In this document: piece by piece, positions 1 to 7,742 of the stretch
Position numbering within the stretch: position 1 is the first letter of the stretch
How the letters are laid out: every line of letters starts with the position of its first letter
Assembly: GCF_014705715.1 (NCBI RefSeq)
Contig: NZ_JACXLC010000001.1
Span: forward strand, 2,541,860 to 2,605,859
Direction of reading: 5' to 3'
Length of the DNA stretch: 64,000 bases
Origin: Erythrobacter rubeus
GTDB taxonomy: Bacteria; Pseudomonadota; Alphaproteobacteria; Sphingomonadales; Sphingomonadaceae
The notes under the pieces: model-generated
What the model was told of the DNA's origin: nothing
Seen by the model: only the letters and a program-made list of their open reading frames with translations
Database searches by the model: none
Position numbers and translations under genes: made by a program

Positions 1-1172
1 TCAACGATCCAGACTATGAATCGCCGGGCCTCGAAGGCACCTTCAACGGCAAAGCCATGACTTTCTATGGCCGCTGGACCTACAAGTACGAGGAGGCCGC
101 TCGCCAAGGCGCGGCAGGCGCGATCATCGTGCACGACACCGAACCGGCAAGCTATGGCTGGAACGTCGTCGAAAGCTCGTGGTCGGGACCGCAAGCCTAC
201 GCTGCGCGCGGGGACAACCCGCCGCCGCTCACCACCATGAATGGCTGGGTGCAGAAAGATGTCGCCCGCGAAATCCTCTCCGCCGCCGGGCAGGATCTGG
301 ACGCGCTGACTGCTGCAGCGAAGCAAGAAGGCTTCGAAGCAGTCGAGCTGGGCATGACCGCCTCGACCAGCTTCGAAAACGATATTCGTACGTTCTCTTC
401 ACAGAACGTCATCGGCATTCTGCCGGGGAGCGAAGCACCGGACGAATATGTGATCCACACCGCGCACTGGGATCACCTCGGGCGCTGCAAGCCTGCGCCC
501 GACGGGGATGACATCTGCAATGGCGCGGTCGACAACGCGACCGGCACCGCGGCACTCGTCGCTCTCGCAGAAGCACACGCAAAGGCAGGTGCACCGCGCC
601 GCAGCCTCGTCTTTCTTGCGGTAACCGCAGAAGAATCCGGTCTGCTCGGCGCGTATTATTACGCCTCGAACCCGGTCTATCCGCTCGATCAGACGGTTGG
701 CGGTATCAACATGGACGCATTCCAGGTTGCAGGCCCGGCAAACGATGTGACGGTCGTCGGTCCGGGCAAGTCGCAGCTCGATGCTTTCATGGAAGCCGCA
801 CTGGTTTCTGATGGCCGCACAGCGACGCCCAATCCAAAGCCTGAGGCAGGGTACTATTACCGCTCGGACCATTTCGCCTTCGCCAAGCAAGGTGTGCCGA
901 TGCTCTATCTCGATGGCGGCGAAGACCTTAAGGAAGGCGGTCGTGCTGCTGGTGCTGCGGTAGCGCAGGACTATACCGAAAACCGCTATCACGGCCCGAA
1001 GGACGAGTTCAACGAGGACTGGGACTGGTCGGGTGTGATGAGCGATCTGCAGCTGTATTACCGCATCGGTCGCAGCATGGCGCAAAGCACAAGCTGGCCG
1101 AACTGGAACGAGGGCGACGAATTCCGCGCCACTCGCGATGAAAGCTGCGTCAGCGCCGAAACCGGCTGCTGA
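1..1172 (+). CDS. M28 family metallopeptidase, 5' end cut by the window edge
   Basis: Zinc-dependent aminopeptidase or carboxypeptidase-like enzyme, probably exported. The reading frame is open from base 3, so the true start lies outside the window; the Met codon at 57 is internal. The visible N-terminal part resembles a PA-type lid domain inserted before the catalytic core. Counting from the Met at 57, the di-zinc ligands of the M28 fold are all visible: His137 (AHWDH), Asp159 (AVDN), the Glu192-Glu193 pair (TAEES), Asp220 (INMDAF) and His272 (SDHFAF). The family assignment is firm; the substrate is unknown. The stop overlaps the upstream part of the agmatine deiminase frame, but that gene probably starts after it. 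Confidence 0.9.
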   Translation, partial: NDPDYESPGLEGTFNGKAMTFYGRWTYKYEEAARQGAAGAIIVHDTEPASYGWNVVESSWSGPQAYAARGDNPPPLTTMNGWVQKDVAREILSAAGQDLDALTAAAKQEGFEAVELGMTASTSFENDIRTFSSQNVIGILPGSEAPDEYVIHTAHWDHLGRCKPAPDGDDICNGAVDNATGTAALVALAEAHAKAGAPRRSLVFLAVTAEESGLLGAYYYASNPVYPLDQTVGGINMDAFQVAGPANDVTVVGPGKSQLDAFMEAALVSDGRTATPNPKPEAGYYYRSDHFAFAKQGVPMLYLDGGEDLKEGGRAAGAAVAQDYTENRYHGPKDEFNEDWDWSGVMSDLQLYYRIGRSMAQSTSWPNWNEGDEFRATRDESCVSAETGC

Positions 1173-1203
1173 TTGCGCGGTCACGACACGAAAGAGCCGA
1201 TCC

Positions 1204-2196
1204 GTGACCAACGTCCTGATGCCCCCCGAATGGGCGCCGCAGGATTGGTTGTGGATCGGCTTTCCGCATCTGGCCGATGAATGGCCGGGCTATCTGGAGC
1301 GCGCGCAGGAGCAAATAGCCGCGTTCGCCAGCGCGGTCGCGGATAGCGGCCAAGAGGTTCGCCTGCTGGTGCGCGATGACGACAATGCGGCGCGCGCGGC
1401 GAAGCTCGCCAGCGCAAAGGTCGCTTTGGGAAAGCGCGTCTATGGCGACATCTGGCTGCGCGACACCGGTCCCCTGATCGTCAGTGACCACGGCAAACCA
1501 GCCGCTCGGCGTTTCGGTTTCAATGGCTGGGGCGGCAAGTATGAAATGTCCGGCGATGAGACGATCGGGGCAGAGCTTGCCCACGATGCAGGATTGCCTC
1601 TGATAACCTCTCCGATGATCCTCGAAGGGGGCGCGGTGGACGGCGATGGCACCGGCCTTGTCGCGACAACCGAACAATGCCTGCTTAATCCCAATCGCAA
1701 CCCTGCAATGAGCCGGGGCAACATTGAAGCTACGCTCGCGGAGACGCTGGGTTTTGAGCGCGTACTTTGGCTGGGTGAGGGCCTGATCAACGATCACACG
1801 GACGGGCATGTAGACAATCTCGCGCGTTTCGTCGGGCCAAACCGTATAGTCGTACCCGCGCCATCGGGCGGGGACGATCCCAATCGCGATATCTACACCG
1901 ACGCGGCAAGGCGGGCGGCAGAATTCGGCGTCGATGTCGTGCGCATCCCCTCACCGGGACTTGTCGCACGCGATGGTGAGATCGAACCGGCAAGCTACGT
2001 CAATTTCGCAATCACATCGAACCTCGTTGTGGTTCCGACTTTCGGATCCGTACATGATGCTGACGGCGTGGCCGCAATCGCCGAGCAATTTGCGGATCGG
2101 GATGTAATCGGCCTGCCCGCAGACGCGGTCTTGGCCGGTGGCGGCGGATTTCACTGCGCCAGCCAGCAAATGCCCGCGCTACCCCTGCAGAATTAA
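1204..2196 (+). CDS. aguA: agmatine deiminase / peptidyl-arginine deiminase family
   Basis: Hydrolyses agmatine to N-carbamoylputrescine and ammonia in the arginine decarboxylase route to putrescine; cytoplasmic. The pentein-fold landmarks are present: an EGG motif (ILEGGAVDGDG), DGHVDNLARF with the His/Asp catalytic pair, and the C-terminal GGGGFHC with the nucleophilic Cys at residue 318 of 330. I chose the GTG at 1204, 31 bases after the M28 stop, because it follows an AAAGAG stretch and puts the family's usual MPPEWAPQDW opening at residue 6. An ATG at 1219 is an alternative, and an ATG at 1138 would overlap the peptidase. The usual partner, N-carbamoylputrescine amidase, is not in the window. 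Confidence 0.87.
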   Translation: MTNVLMPPEWAPQDWLWIGFPHLADEWPGYLERAQEQIAAFASAVADSGQEVRLLVRDDDNAARAAKLASAKVALGKRVYGDIWLRDTGPLIVSDHGKPAARRFGFNGWGGKYEMSGDETIGAELAHDAGLPLITSPMILEGGAVDGDGTGLVATTEQCLLNPNRNPAMSRGNIEATLAETLGFERVLWLGEGLINDHTDGHVDNLARFVGPNRIVVPAPSGGDDPNRDIYTDAARRAAEFGVDVVRIPSPGLVARDGEIEPASYVNFAITSNLVVVPTFGSVHDADGVAAIAEQFADRDVIGLPADAVLAGGGGFHCASQQMPALPLQN

Positions 2197-2231
2197 CGCC
2201 GCATTAGGATTTGGCGGCGAAAATTGCGGCC

Positions 2232-2366
2232 ATGGCCAAGATCACCGCCTTTTCGAAGACAGCGCTCGATGCGGCACGCACGCGCAAGCTCGACATCCTG
2301 CGCTGCATGGTCGTGACAGGCTGCGGTCTCGCGCTGATCCTGGCGGGCAAGCCACTTCCTTTTTAA
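2232..2366 (+). CDS. small hypothetical protein, 44 aa, possible single-pass membrane peptide
   Basis: Short frame from ATG 2232 to TAA 2366 in the gap between the deiminase and the DUF1223 gene. The peptide has a basic N-terminal half (FSKTALDAARTRKLD) and a hydrophobic stretch at about residues 24-39 (MVVTGCGLALILAG), so it could be one membrane helix. There is no strong Shine-Dalgarno sequence. I do not recognise it, and no function is proposed. Confidence 0.35.
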   Translation: MAKITAFSKTALDAARTRKLDILRCMVVTGCGLALILAGKPLPF

Positions 2367-2444
2367 GCCCCTGCGGCGCCCGCCGTAACCGATTGTCCCT
2401 TATCGCCGAACCCAGTTCGTACAATTGGTCGCTTCGGGGTTCAC

Positions 2445-3200
2445 ATGACAAAATTTTCGCTCGCTTTGCTGACTGCTATTGCGGCGCTCTCCGCTTTCTC
2501 TTTCGGGCTTGCGATACCCGGCAATGCGCAAATCGATCGTTCGCCCGCAGGCGGCGAGCCTGTGCTTATTGAACTGTTCACCAGCCAGGGCTGTTCGTCG
2601 TGCCCCCCGGCTGACAGATTGGCGAACCGGCTCGAAAGCGAACCCGGTCTGGTGGTGATTTCCAAGCCCGTCGATTATTGGGACAGGCTCGGCTGGAAGG
2701 ATACTTTCGCCAGCCCTGAAAACACCGCCCTCCAGCGCGCCTATGCGCGCCGAGGTCTGGAGGGGTATGACGGTGTCTACACGCCGCAATCGGTGATCGC
2801 GGGTGGATACGGCGAGGTCGGATCCGATGAGCGCGCCATCCGGAATTCCGTGAGAGCCGCTGCACGGCAGCAGACTTCCGCCATCCGTGTGCGCGGGAAT
2901 GGCGACACGGGATACGCGATCGGCATCGCAGGCCCGGCAGGCACCATGGGGGAGCTTGTGCTGGTGGGTGTCGAGAGCAGTCCGACAGTCGCCATCGAGC
3001 GCGGTGAGAACCGGGGCCGCAACGTCACTTACGCGAATGTTCTGGTCGGTGAGCGCGTGGTGTCGAGATGGTCTGGTGGAAAGGCCAGCCATGTGATCCG
3101 GCGCGGCGATCTCGGAATGCCGCGCGCGGATCGTTATACTCTTTTGCTGCGCGAGCGCGCTGGCGGCGCGGTCCTCGCAGCGCAGTGGCTTGAACGCTAA
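2445..3200 (+). CDS. DUF1223 family exported thioredoxin-fold protein
   Basis: Secreted or periplasmic protein of 251 residues. It starts with a Sec signal peptide (hydrophobic core residues 4-22, cleavage near Ala28), followed by the DUF1223 opening VLIELFTSQGCSSCPPADR. The CSSC pair is at residues 50 and 53, as in thioredoxin-like folds. The second half is a beta-rich domain. The family is common in alphaproteobacteria but its role is not established; a redox role is inferred only from the CxxC. It is convergent with, and overlaps by 4 bp, the TauE-like gene. Confidence 0.85.
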   Translation: MTKFSLALLTAIAALSAFSFGLAIPGNAQIDRSPAGGEPVLIELFTSQGCSSCPPADRLANRLESEPGLVVISKPVDYWDRLGWKDTFASPENTALQRAYARRGLEGYDGVYTPQSVIAGGYGEVGSDERAIRNSVRAAARQQTSAIRVRGNGDTGYAIGIAGPAGTMGELVLVGVESSPTVAIERGENRGRNVTYANVLVGERVVSRWSGGKASHVIRRGDLGMPRADRYTLLLRERAGGAVLAAQWLER

Positions 3201-3940
3201 ACCAGCTTTAAGAGCGCCGCGACGGCCGCCGCGCCGAGAACCGTGCCGACAAAGCTGCGCCAGACCGGATCGCTGACTTTTCCGAAGGCAAGACTGCCGA
3301 TCCAGTTGCCGAAAAGAACCAGCGGGAACAGCGCCAGCCCAAGGGAGACGATCTTCCACTCCAGCACGCCGATCGCGCTGCCCGATGCAATGCCGGCGAC
3401 CGCGGCAACACCGAAAATCCCGATCATGGACGCCTTCGCGGTGGCACGCGGAATGTCGCGTCCGACATAATAGGGCACGACTGGCGGGCCGGGCATGGCA
3501 GCAAATCCGGTAAGAACTCCAGCCGATAGGCCGACAGCCGTCGTGGCCCCTGCACCCGGCTGCGCGGCACTCCTTCGCGGAAGCAGGATCGCACCAAACG
3601 CCGACAGAGCCACCAGCGCTATCAGCAAGCGTGCCAGGTCCTGCGGCGTGGCAGCAAGAAGCATAAGCCCCGGGGCCGTACCGACGACAACAAGCGTGCT
3701 TATCAGCAACGCGCTTCGTTCCGCCTCGCGCAGGATCAGGCGGATTTCGGTCAGCGCCAGCAGGCCCGCCATGATGTTGATCGCAAGCACGGCCTCGACC
3801 GGCGTGAGAGCCAATGCAAGGATGGGGACCAAGAGGATCCCGAAACCGAACCCCGTCAATCCGCGCACGAAGGCGGCTCCCAGTGTCGCAGCAATCGCGA
3901 CGGCGATCTGCGCCGCACTGAACCCCGCAAGAAAGTCCAA
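3197..3940 (-). CDS. TauE/SafE family sulfite/anion exporter
   Basis: Integral membrane protein of 247 residues, about eight hydrophobic segments. The N-terminal signature AAFVRGLTGFGFGILLVPI is typical of TauE/SafE permeases, which move sulfite, sulfoacetate or related organosulfur anions. The start is TTG at 3940, only three bases after the thrS stop, so translation is probably coupled to thrS. The substrate cannot be told from the sequence. Confidence 0.85.
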   Translation of the reverse strand: MDFLAGFSAAQIAVAIAATLGAAFVRGLTGFGFGILLVPILALALTPVEAVLAINIMAGLLALTEIRLILREAERSALLISTLVVVGTAPGLMLLAATPQDLARLLIALVALSAFGAILLPRRSAAQPGAGATTAVGLSAGVLTGFAAMPGPPVVPYYVGRDIPRATAKASMIGIFGVAAVAGIASGSAIGVLEWKIVSLGLALFPLVLFGNWIGSLAFGKVSDPVWRSFVGTVLGAAAVAALLKLV

Positions 3941-3943
3941 ACG

Positions 3944-5956
3944 TCAGTCCCGCAGATCCGGCGGTGTCGCAGCTTCGGTCAGCATCGCCACCGCCTCTTC
4001 AAGCGAGAGCACCTTCTGATCCTTTTCGCCCAGGGTCCGCATCGTCACCTTGCCTTCTTCCGCCTCACGCTTACCGACGACCAGGATGTGCGGGACTTTT
4101 GCCAGCGAATGTTCGCGCACTTTGTAATTGATCTTCTCGTTGCGGAGATCGCTTTTCACGCGGACGCCAGCGGCGGCGAGCCGCGCTTCGACGTCCTGCG
4201 CGTAGCCATCGATGTCGGACACGATCGGCGCAACGACCGCCTGCACCGGTGAGAGCCACACCGGCAGACGTCCGGCATAATGCTCGATCAGGATGCCGAT
4301 AAAGCGCTCATACGAACCGAAGATCGCGCGGTGCAGCATGACCGGGCGATGCTTCTCGCCATCCTCGCCAATGTAAGTTGCATCGAGCCGGTCGGGCAGC
4401 ACACGGTCGCCCTGAATCGTGCCGACCTGCCACGTCCGACCGATCGCATCGGTAAGGTGCCATTCGAGCTTGGGCGCGTAGAACGCGCCTTCGCCCGGCA
4501 GTTCTTCCCAGCCATACTCGTCATTGTCCATGCCCGCTTCGGCGACGGCATCGCGCAATTCCTGTTCGGCCTTGTCCCAATCCTCTTCCGACCCGAAGCG
4601 CTTTTCAGGGCGTAGCGCCAGCTTCACGTGATAGGTGAAGCCGAAGTCGCGATAGACGCTGTCGGCCAGCGCGCAGAATTTGCGCACCTCCTCGACCACT
4701 TGGTCTTCGGTGCAGAAGATATGCGCATCGTCCTGCGTGAACTGACGCACCCGCATAAGGCCGTGCAGCGCGCCATGCGGTTCGTTGCGGTGGCAGCAGC
4801 CCATCTCGCCCAGACGGATCGGGAGGTCGCGATAAGACGTGATGCCCTGCTTGAAGACGAGCACATGCGCAGGACAGTTCATCGGCTTGATCGCCATCCA
4901 GTCGGCATCGGGTGCGACCTTGGGGGAGGCTGCACCGTCCTCTTCATCGACTTCCGGCACCATGTCGGGCACGGCAAACATGTTCTCGGCGTACTTTCCC
5001 CAGTGGCCGGACTGGGTCCATTGGCGCACATCCATCAGCTGCGGGGTCTTGATCTCGCGGTATCCGCCGCCATCCATCTTGCGGCGCATATAGGCTTCGA
5101 GCTCGCGCCAGATGCGGTAGCCTTTTGGGTGCCAGAAAACGCTGCCATGCGCCTCTTCCTGAAGGTGGAACAGGTCCATCTCACGGCCGAGCTTTCGGTG
5201 ATCGCGCTTGGCCGCCTCTTCCAGCCGGTGAAGATGCGCATTCAGCTGTTTCTTGTTGAGCCAGCCAGTGCCGTAAATGCGCGTAAGCTGCGCGTTCTTC
5301 TGGTCGCCGCGCCAATAGGCTCCGGCGACGCGCATTAGCTTGAATGCCTGCGGATCGAGCTTGCCGGTCGAGGGAAGGTGCGGGCCGCGGCACATGTCGA
5401 GCCAGTCGTCACCCGACCAGTATACCGTCAGCTCCTCGTTCTCGGGCAGTTCCTTTGCCCATTCAGCCTTGAACGTCTCGCCTTCAGACTGCCATTTCTC
5501 GATAAGCTGTTCGCGCGTCCACGCCTCGCGGCGCAGCGGCTTATCCGCCTTGATGATCTCGCGCATCTTCTCCTCGATATCGGGAAGATCTTCCATGCTG
5601 AACGGCGCGCGGTCCTCCGGCGCTTTCACATCGTAATAGAAGCCGTCATCCGTCGCGGGGCCGAAGGTAATTTGCGTTCCCGGATAAAGCGCCTGCACTG
5701 CTTCGGCGAGCACATGGGCGTAATCGTGCCGCGCGAGCTCAAGCGCTTCCTCTTCGTCCTTAGACGTGATCAGCGCGAGTTCGCTATCGCCCTCAAACGG
5801 ACGATCCAGGTCGCGCACTTCACCATTCACCCGAGCGGCGAGGGCAGCTTTTGCCAGACCCGGCCCGATCGCAGCAGCAACATCGCCCGGCGTGCTGCCC
5901 GGCTCCATTTCGCGCACGGAGCCATCCGGCAGGCTGATCTTGAGCAATTCGGTCAT
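3944..5956 (-). CDS. thrS: threonyl-tRNA synthetase
   Basis: Charges tRNA-Thr with threonine in the cytoplasm; 670 residues, the normal size. Domains in order: TGS (about 1-63); editing SAD domain with HDYAH (His77, His81) and CRGPH (Cys189, His193); class II catalytic core with zinc ligands Cys361 (MNCPAH) and His398 (HGALHGL); and a C-terminal anticodon-binding domain from about 570. An ATG 51 bp further upstream is in frame, but the start at 5956 begins [12 protein letters not shown], which matches the usual TGS start. It is probably co-transcribed with the TauE-like gene just downstream. Confidence 0.96.
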   Translation of the reverse strand: MTELLKISLPDGSVREMEPGSTPGDVAAAIGPGLAKAALAARVNGEVRDLDRPFEGDSELALITSKDEEEALELARHDYAHVLAEAVQALYPGTQITFGPATDDGFYYDVKAPEDRAPFSMEDLPDIEEKMREIIKADKPLRREAWTREQLIEKWQSEGETFKAEWAKELPENEELTVYWSGDDWLDMCRGPHLPSTGKLDPQAFKLMRVAGAYWRGDQKNAQLTRIYGTGWLNKKQLNAHLHRLEEAAKRDHRKLGREMDLFHLQEEAHGSVFWHPKGYRIWRELEAYMRRKMDGGGYREIKTPQLMDVRQWTQSGHWGKYAENMFAVPDMVPEVDEEDGAASPKVAPDADWMAIKPMNCPAHVLVFKQGITSYRDLPIRLGEMGCCHRNEPHGALHGLMRVRQFTQDDAHIFCTEDQVVEEVRKFCALADSVYRDFGFTYHVKLALRPEKRFGSEEDWDKAEQELRDAVAEAGMDNDEYGWEELPGEGAFYAPKLEWHLTDAIGRTWQVGTIQGDRVLPDRLDATYIGEDGEKHRPVMLHRAIFGSYERFIGILIEHYAGRLPVWLSPVQAVVAPIVSDIDGYAQDVEARLAAAGVRVKSDLRNEKINYKVREHSLAKVPHILVVGKREAEEGKVTMRTLGEKDQKVLSLEEAVAMLTEAATPPDLRD

Positions 5957-6064
5957 TCGTTTCGTCCGTCTCTTGTTTCGCGCAAAACTCGTCCCGCGCG
6001 CATTCACCGGCGCCCTGCCACAAGCGGGCAGGCACCGGAAGTGCGGTGTGGCATTTTACCGATT

Positions 6065-6193
6065 TCAGGAGGACACCGCGCCGCCCGAAACCGGGAGGCG
6101 GACTGTCTGGCCTAACCCAGCAGCAACCGCCCCCGGAAATCCGAGGTGGTAGTTGTCGTGGTGGTAGTCAGAAGCGTGGCCATGGCGGTGCAT
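6065..6193 (-). CDS. possible His-rich leader peptide upstream of thrS, 42 aa
   Basis: Short minus-strand frame from ATG 6193. Seven of its first 16 residues are His (MHRHGHASDYHHDNYH), then LGFPGAVAAGLGQTVRLPV. This composition recalls attenuator leader peptides of histidine operons, but the next gene is thrS, about 110 bp downstream. There is no clear ribosome-binding site. It may be a leader peptide, a remnant, or chance. Confidence 0.3.
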   Translation of the reverse strand: MHRHGHASDYHHDNYHLGFPGAVAAGLGQTVRLPVSGGAVSS

Positions 6194-6264
6194 ATAAGCG
6201 CAAGCGGTGACGATGTCATCACCGCTTTCACTCGGCGGAGAACGGAAAGGGCTCGCTCCATTTT

Positions 6265-6312
6265 GGAAAGTACGCTTGACAAACGCACGAATCAATGACA
6301 AGTATGCTTTCC
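6265..6312 (+). promoter_or_regulatory. candidate promoter with repeated operator for the XRE-regulated operon
   Basis: AAGTACGCTT at 6268-6277 and AAGTATGCTT at 6300-6309 are 9/10 identical and 32 bp apart, about three helical turns. With flanks (GGAAAG on the left, TTTCC on the right) they also form an imperfect inverted repeat, 11 of 14 positions. A TTGACA -35 box (6276-6281) overlaps the left copy, and the -10 region must fall in or next to the right copy. This fits repression by the operon's own HTH protein; the link is inferred. Confidence 0.55.
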
Positions 6313-6335
6313 ATAAATGAAAGGGAGCTTTCCTT

Positions 6336-6512
6336 ATGAGCAAGATTTTACAATCACTGATTTGGGCAGGCGCCATCATTGCCGCTGCGCTCTTCTGCGT
6401 GTCGAACGGGGTAAGCGACAGCGCCAGCTTCGGCATTGTCATGGGCCTTTCCGGTGCCGCTTGGGGCAGCTTGCAGGGAGAGATGGGCTGCGGTCGCAGG
6501 TGCCTCTCATGA
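6336..6512 (+). CDS. small membrane protein, 58 aa, first gene of XRE operon
   Basis: ATG 6336 preceded by GAAAGGGAG, a good ribosome-binding site. The product is a 58-residue hydrophobic peptide with a segment at about 8-22 (LIWAGAIIAAALFCV) and a Gly/Ala-rich second segment (33-47), ending GCGRRCLS with two Cys. The stop overlaps the next start as ATGA, so the two are probably coupled. I do not recognise the family. The linkage to a membrane protein and a small XRE regulator suggests one regulated module. Confidence 0.6.
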   Translation: MSKILQSLIWAGAIIAAALFCVSNGVSDSASFGIVMGLSGAAWGSLQGEMGCGRRCLS

Positions 6513-7141
6513 CGACGGAAAAGCATCGCCCATCGGGTGTGCTCGGGCGCGGACCGGCATTCTGGGCCGTGATGGTTTTTATCAGTACCGCGCTGATTGT
6601 CACCCTCTCGGTCACGGGCGCGATTGAACAGAAGGCGCCGCTGCTGCTGCTCACGATCGTGCCGGTCAGCCTTGCGATGGTGATGTTCCGGGCCGGATAC
6701 AAGATGGCCGATAGCCCATCGGCAAGCTGCGGCGGCAAGGGCGCGGCTCAAAAAACCTATATCAAGCGAACTGCAATCTTCACCTCGCTCTATCTCGCCA
6801 CATTCGGACTGTTGATGTTCGCCGATCGCGAGATCGGAATAGAGGGAGAATTGAAATTCGCGCTGGCCCTGCTGCCCGGCCTCGCAATCTGCGGAATCTT
6901 CTGGGCGATCGGCAGGCTGATAGTCGAGGAAAAGGACGAATTCATGCGCATGCTGGTCGTTCGGCAGGCACTTGTTGCGACCTCCGTGGCGCTCAGCGCT
7001 GCGACCGTATGGGGCTTCCTTGAATCCGCCGATGTAGTCCCGCACGTGGACGCCTATTGGTGGGCAGTCGCATGGTTCTTCGGCCTGTTTCTCGGCGCGC
7101 TCGCCAACCGCGTGCAATACGGTACGTGGGGCGCTGTTTGA
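6509..7141 (+). CDS. conserved membrane protein of unknown function, XRE operon
   Basis: 210 residues starting at ATG 6509, inside the 4-bp overlap with the preceding gene. About five to six membrane segments: residues 15-37, 43-60, 87-103, 112-132, 147-163 and 177-194. A conserved-looking charged loop VEEKDEFMRMLVVRQ lies before the fifth. The stop overlaps the XRE gene start by one base. Pairs of a membrane protein and a roughly 65-residue HTH regulator are common in bacteria, but the function is unknown; a stress or membrane-signal role would be a guess. Confidence 0.75.
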   Translation: MTTEKHRPSGVLGRGPAFWAVMVFISTALIVTLSVTGAIEQKAPLLLLTIVPVSLAMVMFRAGYKMADSPSASCGGKGAAQKTYIKRTAIFTSLYLATFGLLMFADREIGIEGELKFALALLPGLAICGIFWAIGRLIVEEKDEFMRMLVVRQALVATSVALSAATVWGFLESADVVPHVDAYWWAVAWFFGLFLGALANRVQYGTWGAV

Positions 7142-7332
7142 TGAACAACCGCCTTAAGGTGCTGCGCGCAGAGCGCGACTGGTCGCAGCAGGATCTCGCC
7201 GAGCGGCTCGAGGTAAGCCGGCAGAGCGTCAATGCGATCGAGAAGGGCCGCTACGATCCGTCGCTGCCGCTGGCATTCAAGATCGCCGATGTGTTCGGCC
7301 TTACCATCGAAGATATATTCAGCCGGGATTGA
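7141..7332 (+). CDS. XRE/Cro-type helix-turn-helix regulator, 63 aa
   Basis: Single HTH_3 domain over nearly its whole length: NRLKVLRAERDWSQQDLAER forms helices 1-2, LEVSRQSVNAIEKGRYDPS the recognition helix, and LAFKIADVFGLTIEDIF the C-terminal helices. This short type usually represses its own operon. It is the third gene of a translationally linked operon (1-bp overlap) and is the natural candidate to bind the repeated element at 6265-6312. Confidence 0.87.
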   Translation: MNNRLKVLRAERDWSQQDLAERLEVSRQSVNAIEKGRYDPSLPLAFKIADVFGLTIEDIFSRD

Positions 7333-7340
7333 GACCGGCC

Positions 7341-7373
7341 AAAAAAAGAGCCCGCATCATGGCGCGGGCTCTT
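7341..7373 (-). terminator. rho-independent terminator after the 86-aa membrane protein gene
   Basis: Perfect 10-bp stem AAGAGCCCGC (7346-7355) / GCGGGCTCTT (7364-7373) with an 8-base loop. Read on the minus strand it is followed by a run of T (complement of the A run 7341-7347). It ends transcription of the minus gene at 7396-7656 and may also slow plus-strand reading from the XRE operon. Confidence 0.8.
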
Positions 7374-7395
7374 CCCAATAGTTCTTGAGTTATTC

Positions 7396-7656
7396 TTATG
7401 CCGTCGCGGGCTGCGGCACGCTCGCCACGGGGGCGGTTTCCGGGTTCGTCGGCTGCGGCTGCTCTTCGCTGTCCTTGCCGAAAAATTTTTTCGCGGCATA
7501 GCCGCCCACGCCCAGCGCGATCATCGCGGGGATGCTCAAACGGCTGAGGACGAAAGGCGCAGCTGCGCCGATCATGGCGCCGGTCGTCCCGCCGATGCCC
7601 TTTGTCTGTTTCGCGAGTTTGCCGCCAACGGCAGCTCCGATGATTTTACCAAGCAT
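7396..7656 (-). CDS. small glycine-rich membrane protein, 86 aa
   Basis: Starts at ATG 7656 after AAAGGAGATTGAA, a strong ribosome-binding site; an upstream in-frame extension to 7905 is antisense to phoD and rejected. The N-terminal half is a Gly/Ala-rich region with two hydrophobic stretches (GKIIGAAVGGKLA and AMIALGVGGYAAKKFFGK); the C-terminal third is Pro/Ala/Gln-rich and probably disordered. The function is unknown; glycine-zipper-like proteins are often envelope-associated. Confidence 0.65.
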   Translation of the reverse strand: MLGKIIGAAVGGKLAKQTKGIGGTTGAMIGAAAPFVLSRLSIPAMIALGVGGYAAKKFFGKDSEEQPQPTNPETAPVASVPQPATA

Positions 7657-7742
7657 TTCAATCTCCTTTGGTAAATCAATGCAGGAGATCGCGGTGTGGT
7701 TCCGAATTCGGTCAGTCTTCCGGAGCAGCTCGTCGCAGACGG

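Larger units (their letters stand above)
5957..6335. other. 379-bp intergenic region between divergent thrS and the membrane-protein/XRE operon
   Basis: Holds the thrS leader on the minus side and the promoter/operator of the plus-strand operon. On the minus strand there is a His-rich short frame (6065-6193) preceded by a perfect 8-bp hairpin (arms 6203-6210 and 6219-6226), and then GC-rich complementary segments that could form alternative stems. On the plus strand a TTGACA box and two copies of an AAGTA(C/T)GCTT element lie at 6265-6312. No other gene is seen. Confidence 0.6.

Noticed and set aside
6194-7117. Long minus-strand frame opposite the XRE operon
   Set aside because: Antisense to three overlapping genes with clear features; only its last 42 codons, outside them, are kept as a possible leader.
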